Shown: positions 13,105 through 25,820, numbered from the stretch's first letter. The stretch is DNA of 64,000 bases from Sitta carolinensis (GCA_032173965.1 CM063287.1:6825859-6889858); one strand, 5' to 3'. Made by a program: numbers and translations. Notes: generated by a model not told the origin, from the sequence alone.

Positions 13105-13735
13105 AGCTTCCAGCTGATGATATTTCTCATGCCTTTCTCCACTAGATTCAAGAGCCCATTAGAACCCATTAAAGTATTTATATGCTGTAATCAAGTTGCC
13201 CCTCAAGCCTTTTCCTGATGTATTACATAGATTGAGCACCTTAAAAATCTCTCCCTAGAAGGCATTATCTCTAGCCCTCAAAGGAGTCTGGGAATTTTTA
13301 TCCCACTCTGCTTGTCTCCTAATTGCTGGTTTTTTATGTTTTCTTTTTTTTTTTTTAATTTGTCACGTTTTTAAAACCACAATCAGACCATCTTTCCCAA
13401 TACCAATTTACCAAGAGTATACAAAACCATATCACACATTATCTTCTATTTATTATGCCTGCTTTAGCCATCTAGACATTTTTTTTCCCAATGCTGAATA
13501 CATATTAGCAGTTGCATATGAAATATCATCTCAGTTGCCTGTTATATTCAGCAATAGACACAGCACCCCTTTCCATAGCTGTAGCTGGCAATCCTTGTTC
13601 CTAAAGATGAATTCTTCCATTGAATCACTCAACAGTTTAGAAGGTAGCTCAGATATTGGTGACACTCTTCTCCTGTTATTCAGTATTCTACCAATCACTG
13701 TGTTATCCCAATTTTAGTGCTTATCTCAGATTATG
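13105..13735 (-). mobile_element. Old, diverged CR1 LINE copy, antisense
   Basis: Collinear blocks match what I remember of ancient sauropsid CR1 elements read on the opposite strand. One runs at 13133-13163 (TTTCTCCACTAGATTCAAG). Another is at 13174-13200 (TATTTATATGCTGTAATCAAG), followed by GATTGAGCACCTTAAAAATCTCTC and AGGCATTATCTCTAGCC to about 13277. After an insertion-rich stretch with a 13-T run (13344-13356) the likeness resumes at 13378-13475 and again at 13555-13610 (CAATCCTTGTTCCTAAAGATG) and 13650-13715. The element is riddled with indels and has no coding capacity. It lies in reverse orientation to the younger CR1 fragment 2 kb downstream. The outer limits are approximate. Confidence 0.65.
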
Positions 13736-15689
13736 GAGAAACTGCACCCCTCATTGAACCTGTGCACTGAGGTCCACTTTACAGACTTGATTTTGCAGTG
13801 CTGATTGACGTATACATTACAGTAAAAAAGTAAACTTAACCCAGAGGGTGAAACCAGCTTTGTCTGACCACAAGAATTACACTGTTAGATTTCAGTTCTC
13901 TCTGTCAGAAATCTTTTTCCTTAGATTTTTCTTGCTTTTCTATACAAAATGAGAACTATTCCACTTTTTGGAAATGTCATTAAGTAAATTCTCGCTTTTA
14001 CAAAATGATGGTGGATTCTTCTGCTGCTCTTTTGCATTTCAAAACTTTTAATGTATGCTGTTTGGTTTTCCCGAACTTCTTACTTTCTGTGCTTCTAATT
14101 CCTTACTTTATTTTCTCATAAAGTAGAACACGCTTTTAGCCAGAACAACATTTTCATATCATCAAGGGATACTGGCTTTTTGTCCATCTGGAAAACTCTC
14201 AGAGATCTCTGAGATTTCTTTGATGTTTTGTGTGCATACATGTCATAGTTGTCATTATGTTCACTCAGCCCTGATAAAGCAGAGCTTTGGACTGATGTTG
14301 GTCACTCTAGACATCAGTGCTTGGGACTGGTTCCCTCTCCATTGGGTCATATCCATTACTGATGTAATCAGGACACGATCAGCAGCTTCCGTGTCAACAC
14401 CGATTTCTGGCCCACCAAGCAACCCCTTTTACACTCTATAAATTAGACTCCATTTGCAGCTACTGCATCTAAAGAGTAAGAAATTTTGAAACAGAAATGT
14501 GCCTTTAGAATTAGGAACTTTAATAATGCTCCACTTTAGGTGCCTGAGCACTATGACATACGAGCTTAAGGGTCAAACAGGTCCTCTCCTTTAAACCTTG
14601 TTCTTTTCACTACATTTTGAAGAAGAACTTAGGAAATCATGTATCATGTTCTGTCATTTTATTTATGATCCACAAAAGGTTCTCCATCAGTATCTTCTGA
14701 TGGGCTTTGTAGCAGTAATGCATTTGAATCAGAACTAATCTGTTCTCATTCACCAATGTAATTAATGTAAGCTAAGGTCTCTATAATACCCAATTACCAG
14801 ATACATGCATCGTCAGAAAACTTATTCACATTCATCCCCTTCCAGGTTCCTAATTTTCTCAAAATATTATCTGAATTCTGTGCAGACCAAGGGCTTTTGA
14901 TAAACTTGGCAAATTAAATGGTTCTAGCCACCTCAGTGCAGATAGCTCTATTCTTCATGGCTTAAAATCCTATCTGTAAAATCTGCATGACTTAGAAACA
15001 CTGTCAGAGTAGAAAAAGATAAGCTGCTTATGGTAGGTTGGAAGTCATGTTAGATTACAGTGGAATTTGACTGTATTTCTGGAGGAAATCCATGTGTGTG
15101 TCAATTGTAGCAGTTAGAATTGGGTCTTTTGGTTATTTATGCAATTGGGGTACAGAGAAAATTCCCTGCACAAGCTAAAGCTGGGAGGGCAGCTGCTGTG
15201 TCCCTCCCTGGCAGCACAGCAGCCTGTTGGGCTTCTGCAGCCGTGCCCCCCACCTGTCCTCAGGGCCCTTTGCACAAGTAAAGTGAAACTGCAAAACTGC
15301 TAAGCCAGAACCTGACAGGGAACTTCTCTTTACTATGCCTTGGTGCATAGTTTGTTTTATGAATGACTAGTACATGGCATGACTATTTCTATTTTTATTC
15401 TCTGTTTCAGCTGGCAGATTATATAAATGTGTTGGTACAGCTTTGCATACAACACAAGAGAACTGAGTTTTCAAGCAGGTTATTCTGGAAGCTCGACAAA
15501 GGAAACAATGATCCCAGGGAAGAACTAACATGAAGAGGAGAAAGAGGCTCAGATCAGTGTGTGAAGGTAAGATCAGGGAGACAACATGATCTGTTAGGAA
15601 TGTAATTTTTGCCTGTAATTGCCTTCTTTCATTCTCAGTGCCGAGTGATGCTCAGTGTACGAGAGACCTGATGAACATGCTCTGAAGAG
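13736..15689. other. Non-coding sequence, no gene recognised
   Basis: AT-rich sequence with no exon. Part of it could be further, unrecognisable CR1 (for example around 14800-14880). A small GC-richer piece lies at 15180-15260. Frames are at most 73 codons. Confidence 0.6.
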
Positions 15690-15997
15690 AGAAGGGAATC
15701 CAAGACACAGCAGTGTGCACTCACAACCCAGGGAGAACCACGGTGCCCTGGGCTGCTTCAAAAGAGGGGCCAGCAGGTTGAGAGAGGGGATTCTACCCCT
15801 CAACTATGCCCTTGTGAGACCCCACCTGGAACACTGCATCCAGCTCTGGGATCCACGGAACAGGAAAGATGTAGACTTGTTAGAGTGGGTGCTGAGAGGT
15901 CAGTAAGATAATCAGAAGGCTGAGGCACCTCTCCTATGAAGGCAGGCTGAGAGAGCTGGGAATGTTCAGCCCTGAGAGTGGAAATGGTTGTCTGCAT
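15690..15997 (+). mobile_element. CR1 LINE fragment, end of the reverse transcriptase ORF
   Basis: This is the clearest transposon relic in the window. The plus-strand frame 15655-15903 contains [16 protein letters not shown], followed by [10 protein letters not shown], the characteristic C-terminal end of the CR1 ORF2 reverse transcriptase. Upstream bases (CAGCAGTGTGCACTCACA, CCCTGGGCTGC) and downstream bases (CACCTCTCCTATGAAGGCAG, GCTGAGAGAGCTGGGAATGT) match the avian CR1 consensus order. The frame is broken at 15904. The likeness stops near 15997 without the CR1 3' UTR or terminal octamer repeat, so the copy is truncated at both ends. It is a non-functional fossil, and the main reason to call the host a bird. 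Confidence 0.9.
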
Positions 15998-18900
15998 TGC
16001 AACTGTGCTGCCTGAGGAGCACTGAGGGTCCTTTCTGATTGAAAGCAGCTTAGTGTTTAAGCACAAAAAATGAACACCGAGATTTTCCTGCTTTTCAGAT
16101 GAGACAGGTATGTAGGATGCACACAAAACACGATGTGCACTGCTTGTTTTTCTGGAGACTGCATCAACCAGGAAACTATTTCAGCACACCTGATGTAATC
16201 AAGCTTTCAGACAAGGACAGATATCACTAAGTTAAGTCATGGGATTAAAGTCAGAGGTTAAACTGACAGCATAAAATGCAACAAATGGGCAAAGAAAGAG
16301 TTGAACACCCATAATAAAAACATTATAGGAGACAGAAAATTTAATTGTAGCTACAAAAGAACAGGAACCATCATCTGCACTGAAGCAGAAAAAGCAGTGA
16401 GGGAACACCAGCCCAGTGACTGTGACTGCACACTTGCTGAACTCATTGAGAGCCATGACAAGAGAGGTATAAGCACCTGATGCAAGATTAATGATGCTGC
16501 CTGCAGGAGAAGGTTCAAAGCAAAAATTGCCAAAGGAAGCAAGAACTAAAATGATATTACTTAAAATATGTGTAAGCAAATAAAAGGGCCCTGGCAACAC
16601 CAGAGGAAGTACCCTAGACATTGGATCAGAAAACCCTGTATCACTGTATCAGCACGTTGCCCTGCACCAGCAATCTTGAGGAAAGGACATTGACAAATGA
16701 CTGCATGCCTGGACAAGTAAATCAAGTTTTCTACTCATGTATGCCACAGAAAGCTGCAGTGAAGAGGTTCTCATGTATTTTTCACCCTGCTGTCTGCATT
16801 TCAGCTGGGAAACCACAATTCAATTCAATAAAAAGGTGAAGCACTCATGCCAAAGTAACTAATTGGAAGCCCTAAGAAATTGGGTTCAGCAAAATATGTG
16901 CTGGAGCTGACAGATATCTGATCTAATTTCTAACCCTCCAGCCTTCCCAAACCTTGTTTATGTATTAGCCAGAGAGAAGATATAAAGATATAAGAAGATA
17001 TAAGGTGAAATAAACACAAGGTTTGGTTTTTCTTTTAATATATGCTCTGATCAAAAATTGGGATGAAATTTCCGTGCTGTAATTGGCACTGCTTGAAGTA
17101 GATTTTCCTTTTTAAAGTCAGTGATTAGTTGAAATATCACTCTTCTCTACAACCCACAGTCAGTCTCTAAAACAAGCTACATGGATGATTTTCAAGGCTG
17201 TTGTTATTTTTGGCTGTTTGCAGTAATTTTTCAGCTACGGCTTTTCAAATTGAACCGGATACTTTCAACTGACATGCCAAAGTTTAGGCAGGATGTCTTG
17301 AATCCCACCTCCTCCAGCCCTCACGCTGTCTGAAGAATTACCATGACCAGAAAAGGCTGATTTCCTTTCACAAGCTGCAGGCATGACAAGTCAGTGCTGA
17401 TTGCAAGGAATAGGAACAAACTCCTGCTCTCAGGCTAGTTCCTGATGGACAGCAGAAAAGGAATTTCTGAAAAAGTCTCCTATTACACTTGAGTAAAAAA
17501 ACTTTAAAAAAGCTGTGTTAGTAACACAAATAAATTTGTTCTGTGTCCATAAGGGAAGAAAGCAGTTTTTGCACGTCTCTTGACAAGTTTCTGGTAAATG
17601 CCTTGACCCCAAACATCACTGTTCTTCTGTCCTCTTATGTTCCCTTTTGGCAGGTCTGTGCAGTGTGTTGGTGGCACACCGCTGCTGTGTTTGGTCAGCT
17701 CTGTCTGTGAGTGACAGCTTGTTTTACTGGGGTCTGAGCAGCCAGTCATCTGGCAAGGACTCGCAGAGGCTCCAACCCAAAAAGCCAATCTCTTCCTAGC
17801 TCCAAGCCTGCACGGCTTTAATGAGCTCTTGTGGAGAAGCAGCAGCTATCAGACATTCATTAAAGATGAGGACATCCTCACACAACTACTAATTGCTCTA
17901 ACCCACTAGATTGTGTTGTTTGTGAAAACTGGAGCCTGCAAAGTGATTCTCTCAATTTAAATTTTTGCAACGCTTTGTGCCTGTTTTGAAACTTTCCCAC
18001 TCTGCCCATGAATCAAAGCACGCAACAGATTTATTTTCTTTTTTATAATGACAGAAGAGAGTTATTCTGCTGGGGTCTGTGCATAACCCTGTCTAGATAA
18101 ATATTCAAGTGCTGAAAGCTATGCTATCGTTAACTTTCTGAGAAATTAATTATAGGAGTATCATCAATACTATGTCCTGTATAGTGTACAACTATTGGAA
18201 TACAACCTTTCTAAACATCTGTGTGGAAAATATTTTGTTGCTGCAGGTCTGATTAAAATTAGAGTAAAAGCTAAACTATTAAAAAGGGGTGTGCAAGTCA
18301 CTACTGGATCAAAATGTATTTCCTCAGTGAAGTCAGAAACCCTCTAACATATATCAGTTTAGATGTCATTAAAAAAAAAATCCGTCTGCTCATGCTTTTT
18401 ATGAATGCAGTAACTTCCAGTTTACCCAAACAGTCATTAGTTCTCCTTTGTAAATCCATTAAAATATGGCACTTGTCATTTATAACCTACGTATCAAAGA
18501 TTATGTTTGAGGGTGTTTAAATTAAGGACTATATAGACCAGAGATGTTAGTACCACTCATTTTGCTTAGAAATACATGTTAGAATCAAGCCAGTAGGTTT
18601 TGCCTCAAGTATAGGAAAATTATCTCTCAAGCTGCATTTCTACAGACAGATAACAACCTGTGAAACTGAAGCTTATGCAATTCCATTAGAAGCATTTGGG
18701 GATAGTATCAGCAGAGGGTTTTGCAAATTAAACACAGCAAGAGATTTTAGATCTCAGAGGGCCTGTTCAGAACTGGCAAGGGGCAAGAGATGTGCACCAG
18801 AATCTGCAGCTAAGTACAGGTGACACTGTACCTGTAAAAATTTACCTCCAGCCCTGTCTTCCCCTCACCCGACCTGCTCACTCAGGCAGCACATGCACCT

Positions 18901-21900
18901 GACAGACAAAGGGCTGATGGGTTTTGCTTGTTTTCCTGGGCTGTTTTTCTTCTCACAGAAATATTTTGCAAATATGAATTGACACCCCAACTAGGTTTTT
19001 CTAGCTTATTATAAGAACAGACTTGAAAGAGGGGCAGATTCCTGACCTGAAGGAGGAGCAGAGCTTTGCTCTTCGGTGTGGATTTGCCTTGAAGTGTCTC
19101 ACTGGGCCATCTGTGATCTCTTTCTCTGAAGCTGAAGATATTTTTGAAATAGCAGCTATGCAGATGCCCCATTCTGATGCTGAGAGTCTGCATTGATTTA
19201 ACTGTTCCCAGAAAAAGAGCTGAAAAGCTCTGCTGTGCTGAAAGGCTGTCTAATGTCCTTCATGGAATGATCATGGTTAATACCTTTGCATTAGAGGAAG
19301 CTCAAACTGACTTAAAGTATATTTACTTGAATAGATTACAGTGTTTTGTGTGGATCATGGCTATGAAATATTTTTTTCCCATGGAAAGGGCATCAGAAAC
19401 CTCATGCCCTACTTGCAAAAATGTGGAATAAACACCTATGTGGCTAAAAACCATACAGAACCAAGTCTCTGAAATACAGCTATAAAATCTTAAACTACAG
19501 TTCATAAAGGTCAGGTTGTCCAGGTATTCTTCAGAGATGCTTGCAATTGCTGCTATGGTGGCACTGGCTGAGCATGTAGCCTTGGTCCCTCATCAAACTG
19601 CTGGGAGGTGCTGGGTGGCTGCATTCCCACAGAACTGTGCCCCAGCTGAGACTTAGACCCCTGCTATGTTTTAATGCACTCTTCCCACTGGAGGATGATT
19701 TTGGTTTCCAGCTAAATCTGTAGAAAATTTGTAATAGCTGAGAACTAAAATACTTTTCATGGCAGTTTGAATGTGTCACAGCTCTTATCAAAGGAATGAC
19801 AGGTCAGAAACAACACTCTGGAAAAACAAAGATTATCATTAGGTCTCTTTTCCTTTCCTAGTCCCCAAGGGTCTGACAGTCTTAAGGAAAGCAGGATTTC
19901 CTTGCCTCTCTGGGTTTCTCTGAGCAGCTGGATATAGCCTGAGAAAGCAAAACCCATTGCTGCTGTGCAAGAGCTCCCTGGTGAGGCCTCATCAGCTATC
20001 CCCCCAGCAGGTAGCCAGGAGTGGTGTTGCCAGGGCCTTGTCATCTGCAGGGAGAGACACAGTTTTGCTCCTGCTGGTTACAGCAATTAGATTTTGACAG
20101 TGTAGCACTTAGCCAACAACTCCATACAGCAAGGTGCTAGAGAGCTCCCTGAGAAGGGTGAAGCAGCCTCCCTTCAGTCCCATGGGAAGGTAGCCAGAGC
20201 TCTCAGGTGCAGTCGTGCTGTAAACCACACATGGACATAACCTGGGGGGGCATCCCACAGCAGACACACAGGAGGGGGAGTGAGCAGCACATAGCTCCCC
20301 AGGAATCTCCTGGGGGAACCTGCTCGTACAAGGCATTCAGTCAAAAAAAGAACAGCAAGCACCCTTACAAAATCCCTTTACAATTTCCAAAGTGAGAGAA
20401 GAACACTGTCTCCCTAATTATACTGAATGGAGTGCGGTGCTGTCTTAGCACATACTAAATAACTCCAATGTTGCTTTACATACTCTTCTAATCTACTTGA
20501 AAAGGCACATTTTGTTAAAAATACTTAGCAAGGCATTTGTCTTCCTGCTGAATCCAAAAAGGCCTGCACAGTCCCTTGAGACTGGGCTCAGGGCCTCAGC
20601 ATAGGCTTTTATTGTATAAAAGTAGACAAGCATTCAAATACAGGTACTTCCAGAAATTAAAAAGCAAAATAAAAAACCCCCATGTTTTCAAGAGGGTCCA
20701 TAAAGTGAAAAAAACCATGAAACCTCCATGCTGTAAGACAGCAAAGCTACACAGGTAAGAGTAAGCACAGGACTGTTTCTGGAAAGTATTTTAACAAAGC
20801 AGTCATGTTGTAAAACCTATTCTAACCAGTGCTGAGGAAATCAAAACAGAATTGATGCAAAGAGGAGAAATGTGGTGGGATGAGTTAAGGGAATTAGCAT
20901 AACTAATAAGAAGCATGCAGAATAAATTAACTCTGATAGCTAATTTATCTTCAACAAACACATTTATATATAGGATTGCATGAATGAAGGGGACAAGCAG
21001 ATTTTAACTCTCTTAAGCAGGTAAGTGTTCTCCCATTTGCATTTACACTGATTCTCACGCTGCTTTATCTACATTAAATTATAAAGAGGATAACAAGTCC
21101 TTTTCCTCAGCAGCTCTACAGAGGGAAAGGTGGTTTGTCCAGCCACCAGAGATAACCACTGGCTGTGTTGCTCAGCTTCACTGTGCCACCTCTTTAATCT
21201 GTGCTTGAGAGATGGGAGCTCTGGGCCTCCCAAGTAAATTAGTCCCGACACACTACAGATTAGAGGCAGGAGATGCAAAAATCTTTAAAACAGAAAAAGT
21301 ATCTAAAGAAATATAAAGACAGGCATGAGAAAATGGAAAGTGAATTTCCCTTGTTTCATTCCTTACAAATGTTGTGAAAAGTCGTATTTCATACTCTTCC
21401 CATACTGAGGGACAAAAGCACATGCTTAGGGACTGCAGCAAGAAAGCTCCCTCTTGAGCCAGGCTCCAGGTCCTGGAACATGGTGAGGAACCACAATAAT
21501 TCTCACAGACACCTCTAAACACTTCTATATAAAACAAAGGGAAAATGGTTTTGATGACAACAAGCCTTTGCAGCTTGAGAGTCAGATGTTCAAAAATAAT
21601 ATTCTGCTATTATAGTGGATGAGCACTTGAGTCCACTCACTTCAGTATTCAAGATGCCATCTGCTGTCTTTGCTGGCATTTTTCTCTTCTCACTCCCATT
21701 TTAAACAGTAGTTTTGGTTAACGATATGTCACCTTATATCAGTGTCTATAGCAGCCTATACCATGTACACAATATGCTGAACATGAGCTACAGGGCTCAA
21801 TTCCACCTCAAAAAAACCCCTGAGAGCACCACGTCCTTCAGCCAGCACTCAGTAGCACATTCATCACCTTGCATGATGAAATCTCTGGCCACCAGGGGCA

Positions 21901-22151
21901 GATGACAATAAATTAAAAAGCAGAGCACTACCCAGAGATATCATAATGACTCCTGAGGATTTACACAGGCAAAAGTAACTTGCTTATGCGCAGATGTGAA
22001 GGTGCTGCAGATTTAGAAGGGCTAACCTGTGCCTGCTCTCCAAAAGAGAGCTCTGCCTCCCAGCTGAAAAGCATTCCTGTGCTGTCAGTGATCACCAGTT
22101 GGGATGGAAGGCAGGCTAAGGAAATCGTTTGTGAACAGCACATCGTGCTCA
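15998..22151. other. Non-coding sequence, no gene recognised
   Basis: About 6 kb without a recognisable exon or transposon. Notable items are an AGATATAA short tandem repeat at 16978-17003 and an abutting acceptor/donor (AAGCAG|GTAAGT) at 21015-21026. The 129-codon minus-strand frame at 16232-16621 is hydrophobic only because the strand is T-rich and resembles nothing known. Confidence 0.65.
16978..17003. repeat. Short AGATATAA tandem repeat
   Basis: Three copies of AGATATAA, the last separated by GA, followed by GG. A small low-complexity tract, possibly polymorphic. Confidence 0.75.
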
Positions 22152-22475
22152 TGTGAATTCACTATAGCTACATGGTTTCTCTGCTGCACCATTTAGGATC
22201 ATCCTCCCCGCACAGTTAATAATTTACTGTCCCCTTTTCAAAGAGAACTTCCTATGGTACAGAACACATGGAAAATCATCATGACTGACAAAAATCTAGC
22301 TTGTGAAAGAGTTCTTGCACTTTCTGACTATGAATAAGTTATGTCCTATTCACAGGAACTTAGTGTAACTACAATATTTAGCTGCCATGGTTTTCAGTAT
22401 CATCTTGCCTGCACAGTAAATAATTTATCTGTTTATTTACACGGGGGACATCCTATGAGTGAACTTGAATGGCAG
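22152..22475 (+). repeat. Diverged local direct duplication, about 201-215 bp period
   Basis: Copy A (about 22153-22271) and copy B (about 22363-22472) share collinear blocks: GTGAATTCACTATAGCT against GTGTAACTACAATATTTAGCT, CATGGTTT (22171 and 22386), ATCATC..GCACAG (22198 and 22399), AATAATTTA, and CCTATG (22251 and 22452). From 22198-22230 against 22399-22432, 29 of 34 aligned positions agree by my count. The offset is 215 bases at the left and 201 from the CACAG block on, because copy B lacks 14 bases. The sequence between the copies is not obviously duplicated. An old local duplication is more likely than two unrelated insertions, but no transposon family is recognised. Confidence 0.6.
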
Positions 22476-22889
22476 CTGATTACATGCACAGTATATATAG
22501 CCCCAGCAAGGGTTTGCAGCAGCCCTGTGAGAACAGCCCTGGTTACTGCTGCCGCTGGAACAGCTGAGAAGGGAACACAGTGTCTGTTGATAGGCTTTTT
22601 TAAGGGAGCATCCCTAGATGCCTGTGTGCTGAGCTAGCCCCCAGGATAGCTTCAGCAACCTGCCAGCTCTTCTCAGTGCCTCGGGTGAGCCTGTGAGGGG
22701 GCAAACGATGGCCCACTAAGGGCAAAGTTTGTTCATACCATATTCATCCTTCAAATTCACTCTGAGCTATCTCAAGGAAATGTTAAAGAGTCATGCACAT
22801 ATCTCTATGATATTTGATTTTTAATTTTCTTTTTTAATCAGATCACTGCTGTTTTACCAGGAATATCCTCAAGCATTTTGTGTGCATGG

Positions 22890-23035
22890 GATTTCCAGCT
22901 CCTAGTCCCGACATTGCCACTAAGTGTATGATCCTAAACAAGAAGCAACTGTCTCTGATATGATTATATTTCCTCACTCTTCAAGGAGGCTGTGAGTCTG
23001 AGCTAATGCTTTTTAAAGTACTTTGCATGAAAGAT
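22890..23035 (+). mobile_element. MIR-like SINE relic
   Basis: The order of blocks follows the core and 3' part of amniote MIR SINEs: a CCAGCTC...TTGCCACTAAGTGTATGATCC stretch (22895-22934), CAAGAAGCAACTGTCTCTGA (22939-22958), TTTCCTCA (22969-22976), and GGCTGTGAGTCTGAGCTAATGC with AAAGTACTTTGCATG to 23030. It is strongly decayed, as expected for a family that stopped moving before birds arose. This is recalled similarity, not a computed alignment. Confidence 0.5.
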
Positions 23036-25455
23036 TATAGCTGCAGTCTACTGATTTACCTTCTACTCCTTTTCCTTTTGACTGATGATGCATTTTAGTG
23101 CATCATATTCTCTGTGTGTCTGTCACTATACTGTGTTGGCCTTCACTGAGATGTGTTTTATTCCAAGGACTCTGTCTGAAAACAGGGGACAAGTCCATAT
23201 CCAGAGCTGGCTACCCCAAAGGATCATGTCCCAGCTGCACACTTTATGCCTTACGTGCTCCTGAAATCTCTTGCAGCAGTGCATGGTCTAATGTGCTTCT
23301 CAGAAGAATTAAGGGGAGTAGATTCTGTTGCTAGATGAGCAAATTTATCTGATTTATAAACAGATTCATACATCTCTATTGCTTATAGAACATCACATAA
23401 AAATGCACAGTTGAATTAGCAGGTCACTAATGTGCTCCAAATGAGGATTCATTACCAATATAATTCAAGTCTTTTGAACTTCTACAGGAACTCACAACAT
23501 TCAGCACTTTGCATAACTTCTGTGTGTACTGGGTTGGGTTTTAAAAGATTAATTTGGACTGTGACTTCAATGAGATCTGCCTTCTTCTGACAGCAATTAT
23601 TCAATTTAACTTAATTCAATTAAGCTACAACTGTTTATGCTGGTGTAATTACGGTGGGAATCTAGCCTGATAAGATACAATATGACTGAGAAATTCAGTG
23701 CTTAGGCTGCACTTTAGAATACAGTTACATGATGAGGTGCAAGTAGCCTTTCCTAGTCTGCCAACGTTACCTACTCAGACAAACAGTCAAGACAAAAAAT
23801 ACAATTGTTTGGAAACTTTTAATTCCTCATTGGCCTCCTTAATCAGCAAAACCAGGTTTTATACCAGAATGAAAAGTAATGGTGCTTCCAAGTTAATTTT
23901 ATTGACATTCTACACTTTTACACAGTATGTGGGTCTCCAGTAGCATTGAAAATTCTGGTGGATTTTTATTTAAAGTAATCTCAGTTTATATTAAATCTAC
24001 AGAGACATTTTTCACTTCATGTACTTTGGAAGACATTTTGATGACTTTATTATTAGTTTTATAATCTTGAAAGTTTTGCCTTACAATGAGATGAATTACA
24101 CTCAGGATAAGAAAAGCTGTGCATTTTGCAGGTAACGTGGGTTTCTCTTGTGGCTTGAGCAATAAATTACTCCTGGAACCTGGGCACAAGTCTGCCCAGA
24201 GGTGATAATCAAAACGGGTTCTCAGCAAAAGTTATGCCAGAGAGCCACAGCATGAAAATTTTTTTCTAAGAAGGCAAAATAGAAAAATAGGAAGCAGAGG
24301 AGAGTGAAAATTTTTGTTTTGGTTTTGATGCCTGCCTGGCCTGAAATGTTTTGCTTCACCTGAAATGGAACATTAAGCTTTTGCTCCTTATCAGATCTTT
24401 CCTTGCCTTTCATTTGAACACTTCCCTAAAAGAAAGACAAAAGTTCATTTTATTTGTGTAGTTTCAGCCCATAACCCTCCTTACATATATTTTCTCAGGG
24501 ATTCTAATCCAAACTAAACATGGAGACAACTTTGTTTATGCACAACTGTTTGGTTTTTTTCTGACCCTTGTTATCAAGGAATTCTACAGTCCAGGGAAAA
24601 AGGATTTCAAATGCTAAGAATGCCATCATGTTCTTGTGCAGATTATAACAGGGACCCTGGTACTAACTGAGGCACCAATTTGTCAGACAGAAGGTCTGAG
24701 CAGAGGTCTGAGCAGAGATAACCAACCACTGGTTACTGAGCAGTAGAATTATAATCTTTAACCCCAAAAGGGCAAAAAGAGAGTCTACCTCAGAAAAATC
24801 TTTCGGTCTGAAAAACACAGTAAGCACAAGGAAAAAAAGATTATATGGGGAACTGGCACATATGGAATATTACAGTGGACAAGATCCACTGTGTCCCTAA
24901 GAACAATTTAGTATACTAGCCAAGACTCTCTCTTCAGCATGGTCTACAGAGCAACATTGTATATGAGCTTAAGATAATGCAATTTATAGTTTTGAGGCAG
25001 TAAACAATTTTTTTTTTACAGATTCAGCCCTGAAAGAAAAATTAAATAATTTATCCTTGCAATGCCTTCTTTCCAAAACACTGTTAAAAACAAACATTGA
25101 CATTGATACTAAGGTTTAGCCCAGTTTCCTTAAATGTTTTGGGCAAGCTTTTCCTGTGAGACTCTCAAATCTGTCTTCTTTGTCACCCTGCTGGAGAACT
25201 TACTCAAATAACTTGGAGCAGGAAAGGAAACAAAAAAAAAAAAAACAGAACTGCAAATGCACACAAAGTAGCTATTTGTTCTAACTGCATAGCTCTGAAA
25301 AAAACACACCCAGTATCTACTTATAGTCCCCTCAGAAAGCAGAGCTGAGAGACAGGCTCTTGTCCAACACATTTTGCATTCAAAGCATTTCACATGTACT
25401 AGCTAAACAACCATTGTAATGTGCCCAGAAGTCAAGTGTAGTCTGGTTTCAGGCC
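23036..25455. other. Non-coding sequence, no gene recognised
   Basis: AT-rich sequence with no recognisable exon. Contains a 12-bp tandem duplication at 24692-24717 and a 14-A run at 25232-25245. Frames are below 88 codons. Confidence 0.65.
24692..24717. repeat. 12-bp tandem duplication
   Basis: AGGTCTGAGCAG occurs twice, exactly and abutting (24692-24703 and 24704-24715), with two further bases of a third copy. A recent slippage duplication. Confidence 0.85.
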
Positions 25456-25820
25456 TGATGTTTTGGTTTTCTGATGTTGTTTCCCAGGGAAATGTAATAA
25501 ACATGATGGAATGTTTTTGTAATAATATTTATGCTATTCATTCCTTCTGAAAGGAGGGACTTCTTCTTGATGTCCCTCTGGTTTGACCGACATGAAGAGG
25601 TTTGCCTTTGTTTCACCAATCACATTGGTCTGTATAAAATGGTCTATAAGGGAGAACCATCCCTAATAAAGGAGTCATTTTCTTAACCTTCTGATCAGGG
25701 AGTCCGTGTTGTGTGCTATCTGAGACAACAACACACAGCCCCGGGTGAGGCACCCCGCGGAACCTCAGCACGGACACAGCGCACGGCAGCGGGAGAATCC
25801 ATCCGCTTCGGAATATTCCT
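25456..25820 (+). mobile_element. LTR of an endogenous retrovirus-like element
   Basis: It shows LTR architecture on the plus strand: a TG-rich left part beginning near 25456 or 25472, CCAAT at 25616-25620, TATAAA at 25633-25638, AATAAA at 25665-25670, then a GT-rich segment. A CpG-rich stretch follows (about 25740-25810). A TATA box followed within about 30 bases by a polyadenylation signal is typical of an LTR U3/R junction and unusual elsewhere. No retroviral coding frames follow, so this is a solo LTR or a heavily deleted provirus. The right end is uncertain; the CpG-rich part may be U5 or the proviral leader. Family not assigned. Confidence 0.5.
25616..25670 (+). promoter_or_regulatory. 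CCAAT, TATA and polyadenylation signals of the LTR
   Basis: CCAAT at 25616-25620 is followed closely by TATAAA at 25633-25638. Transcription would then begin near 25660-25668, overlapping AATAAA at 25665-25670. The CCAAT-TATA spacing is short. If active, this promoter would read rightward into the CpG-rich segment and the splice donor at 25914|25915. Confidence 0.4.

Noticed and set aside
16232..16621. 129-codon hydrophobic frame on the minus strand, membrane-protein-like
   Set aside because: Hydrophobicity follows from T-rich codons. A few frames of this length are expected by chance in six frames of 64 kb; no family resemblance or splice context.
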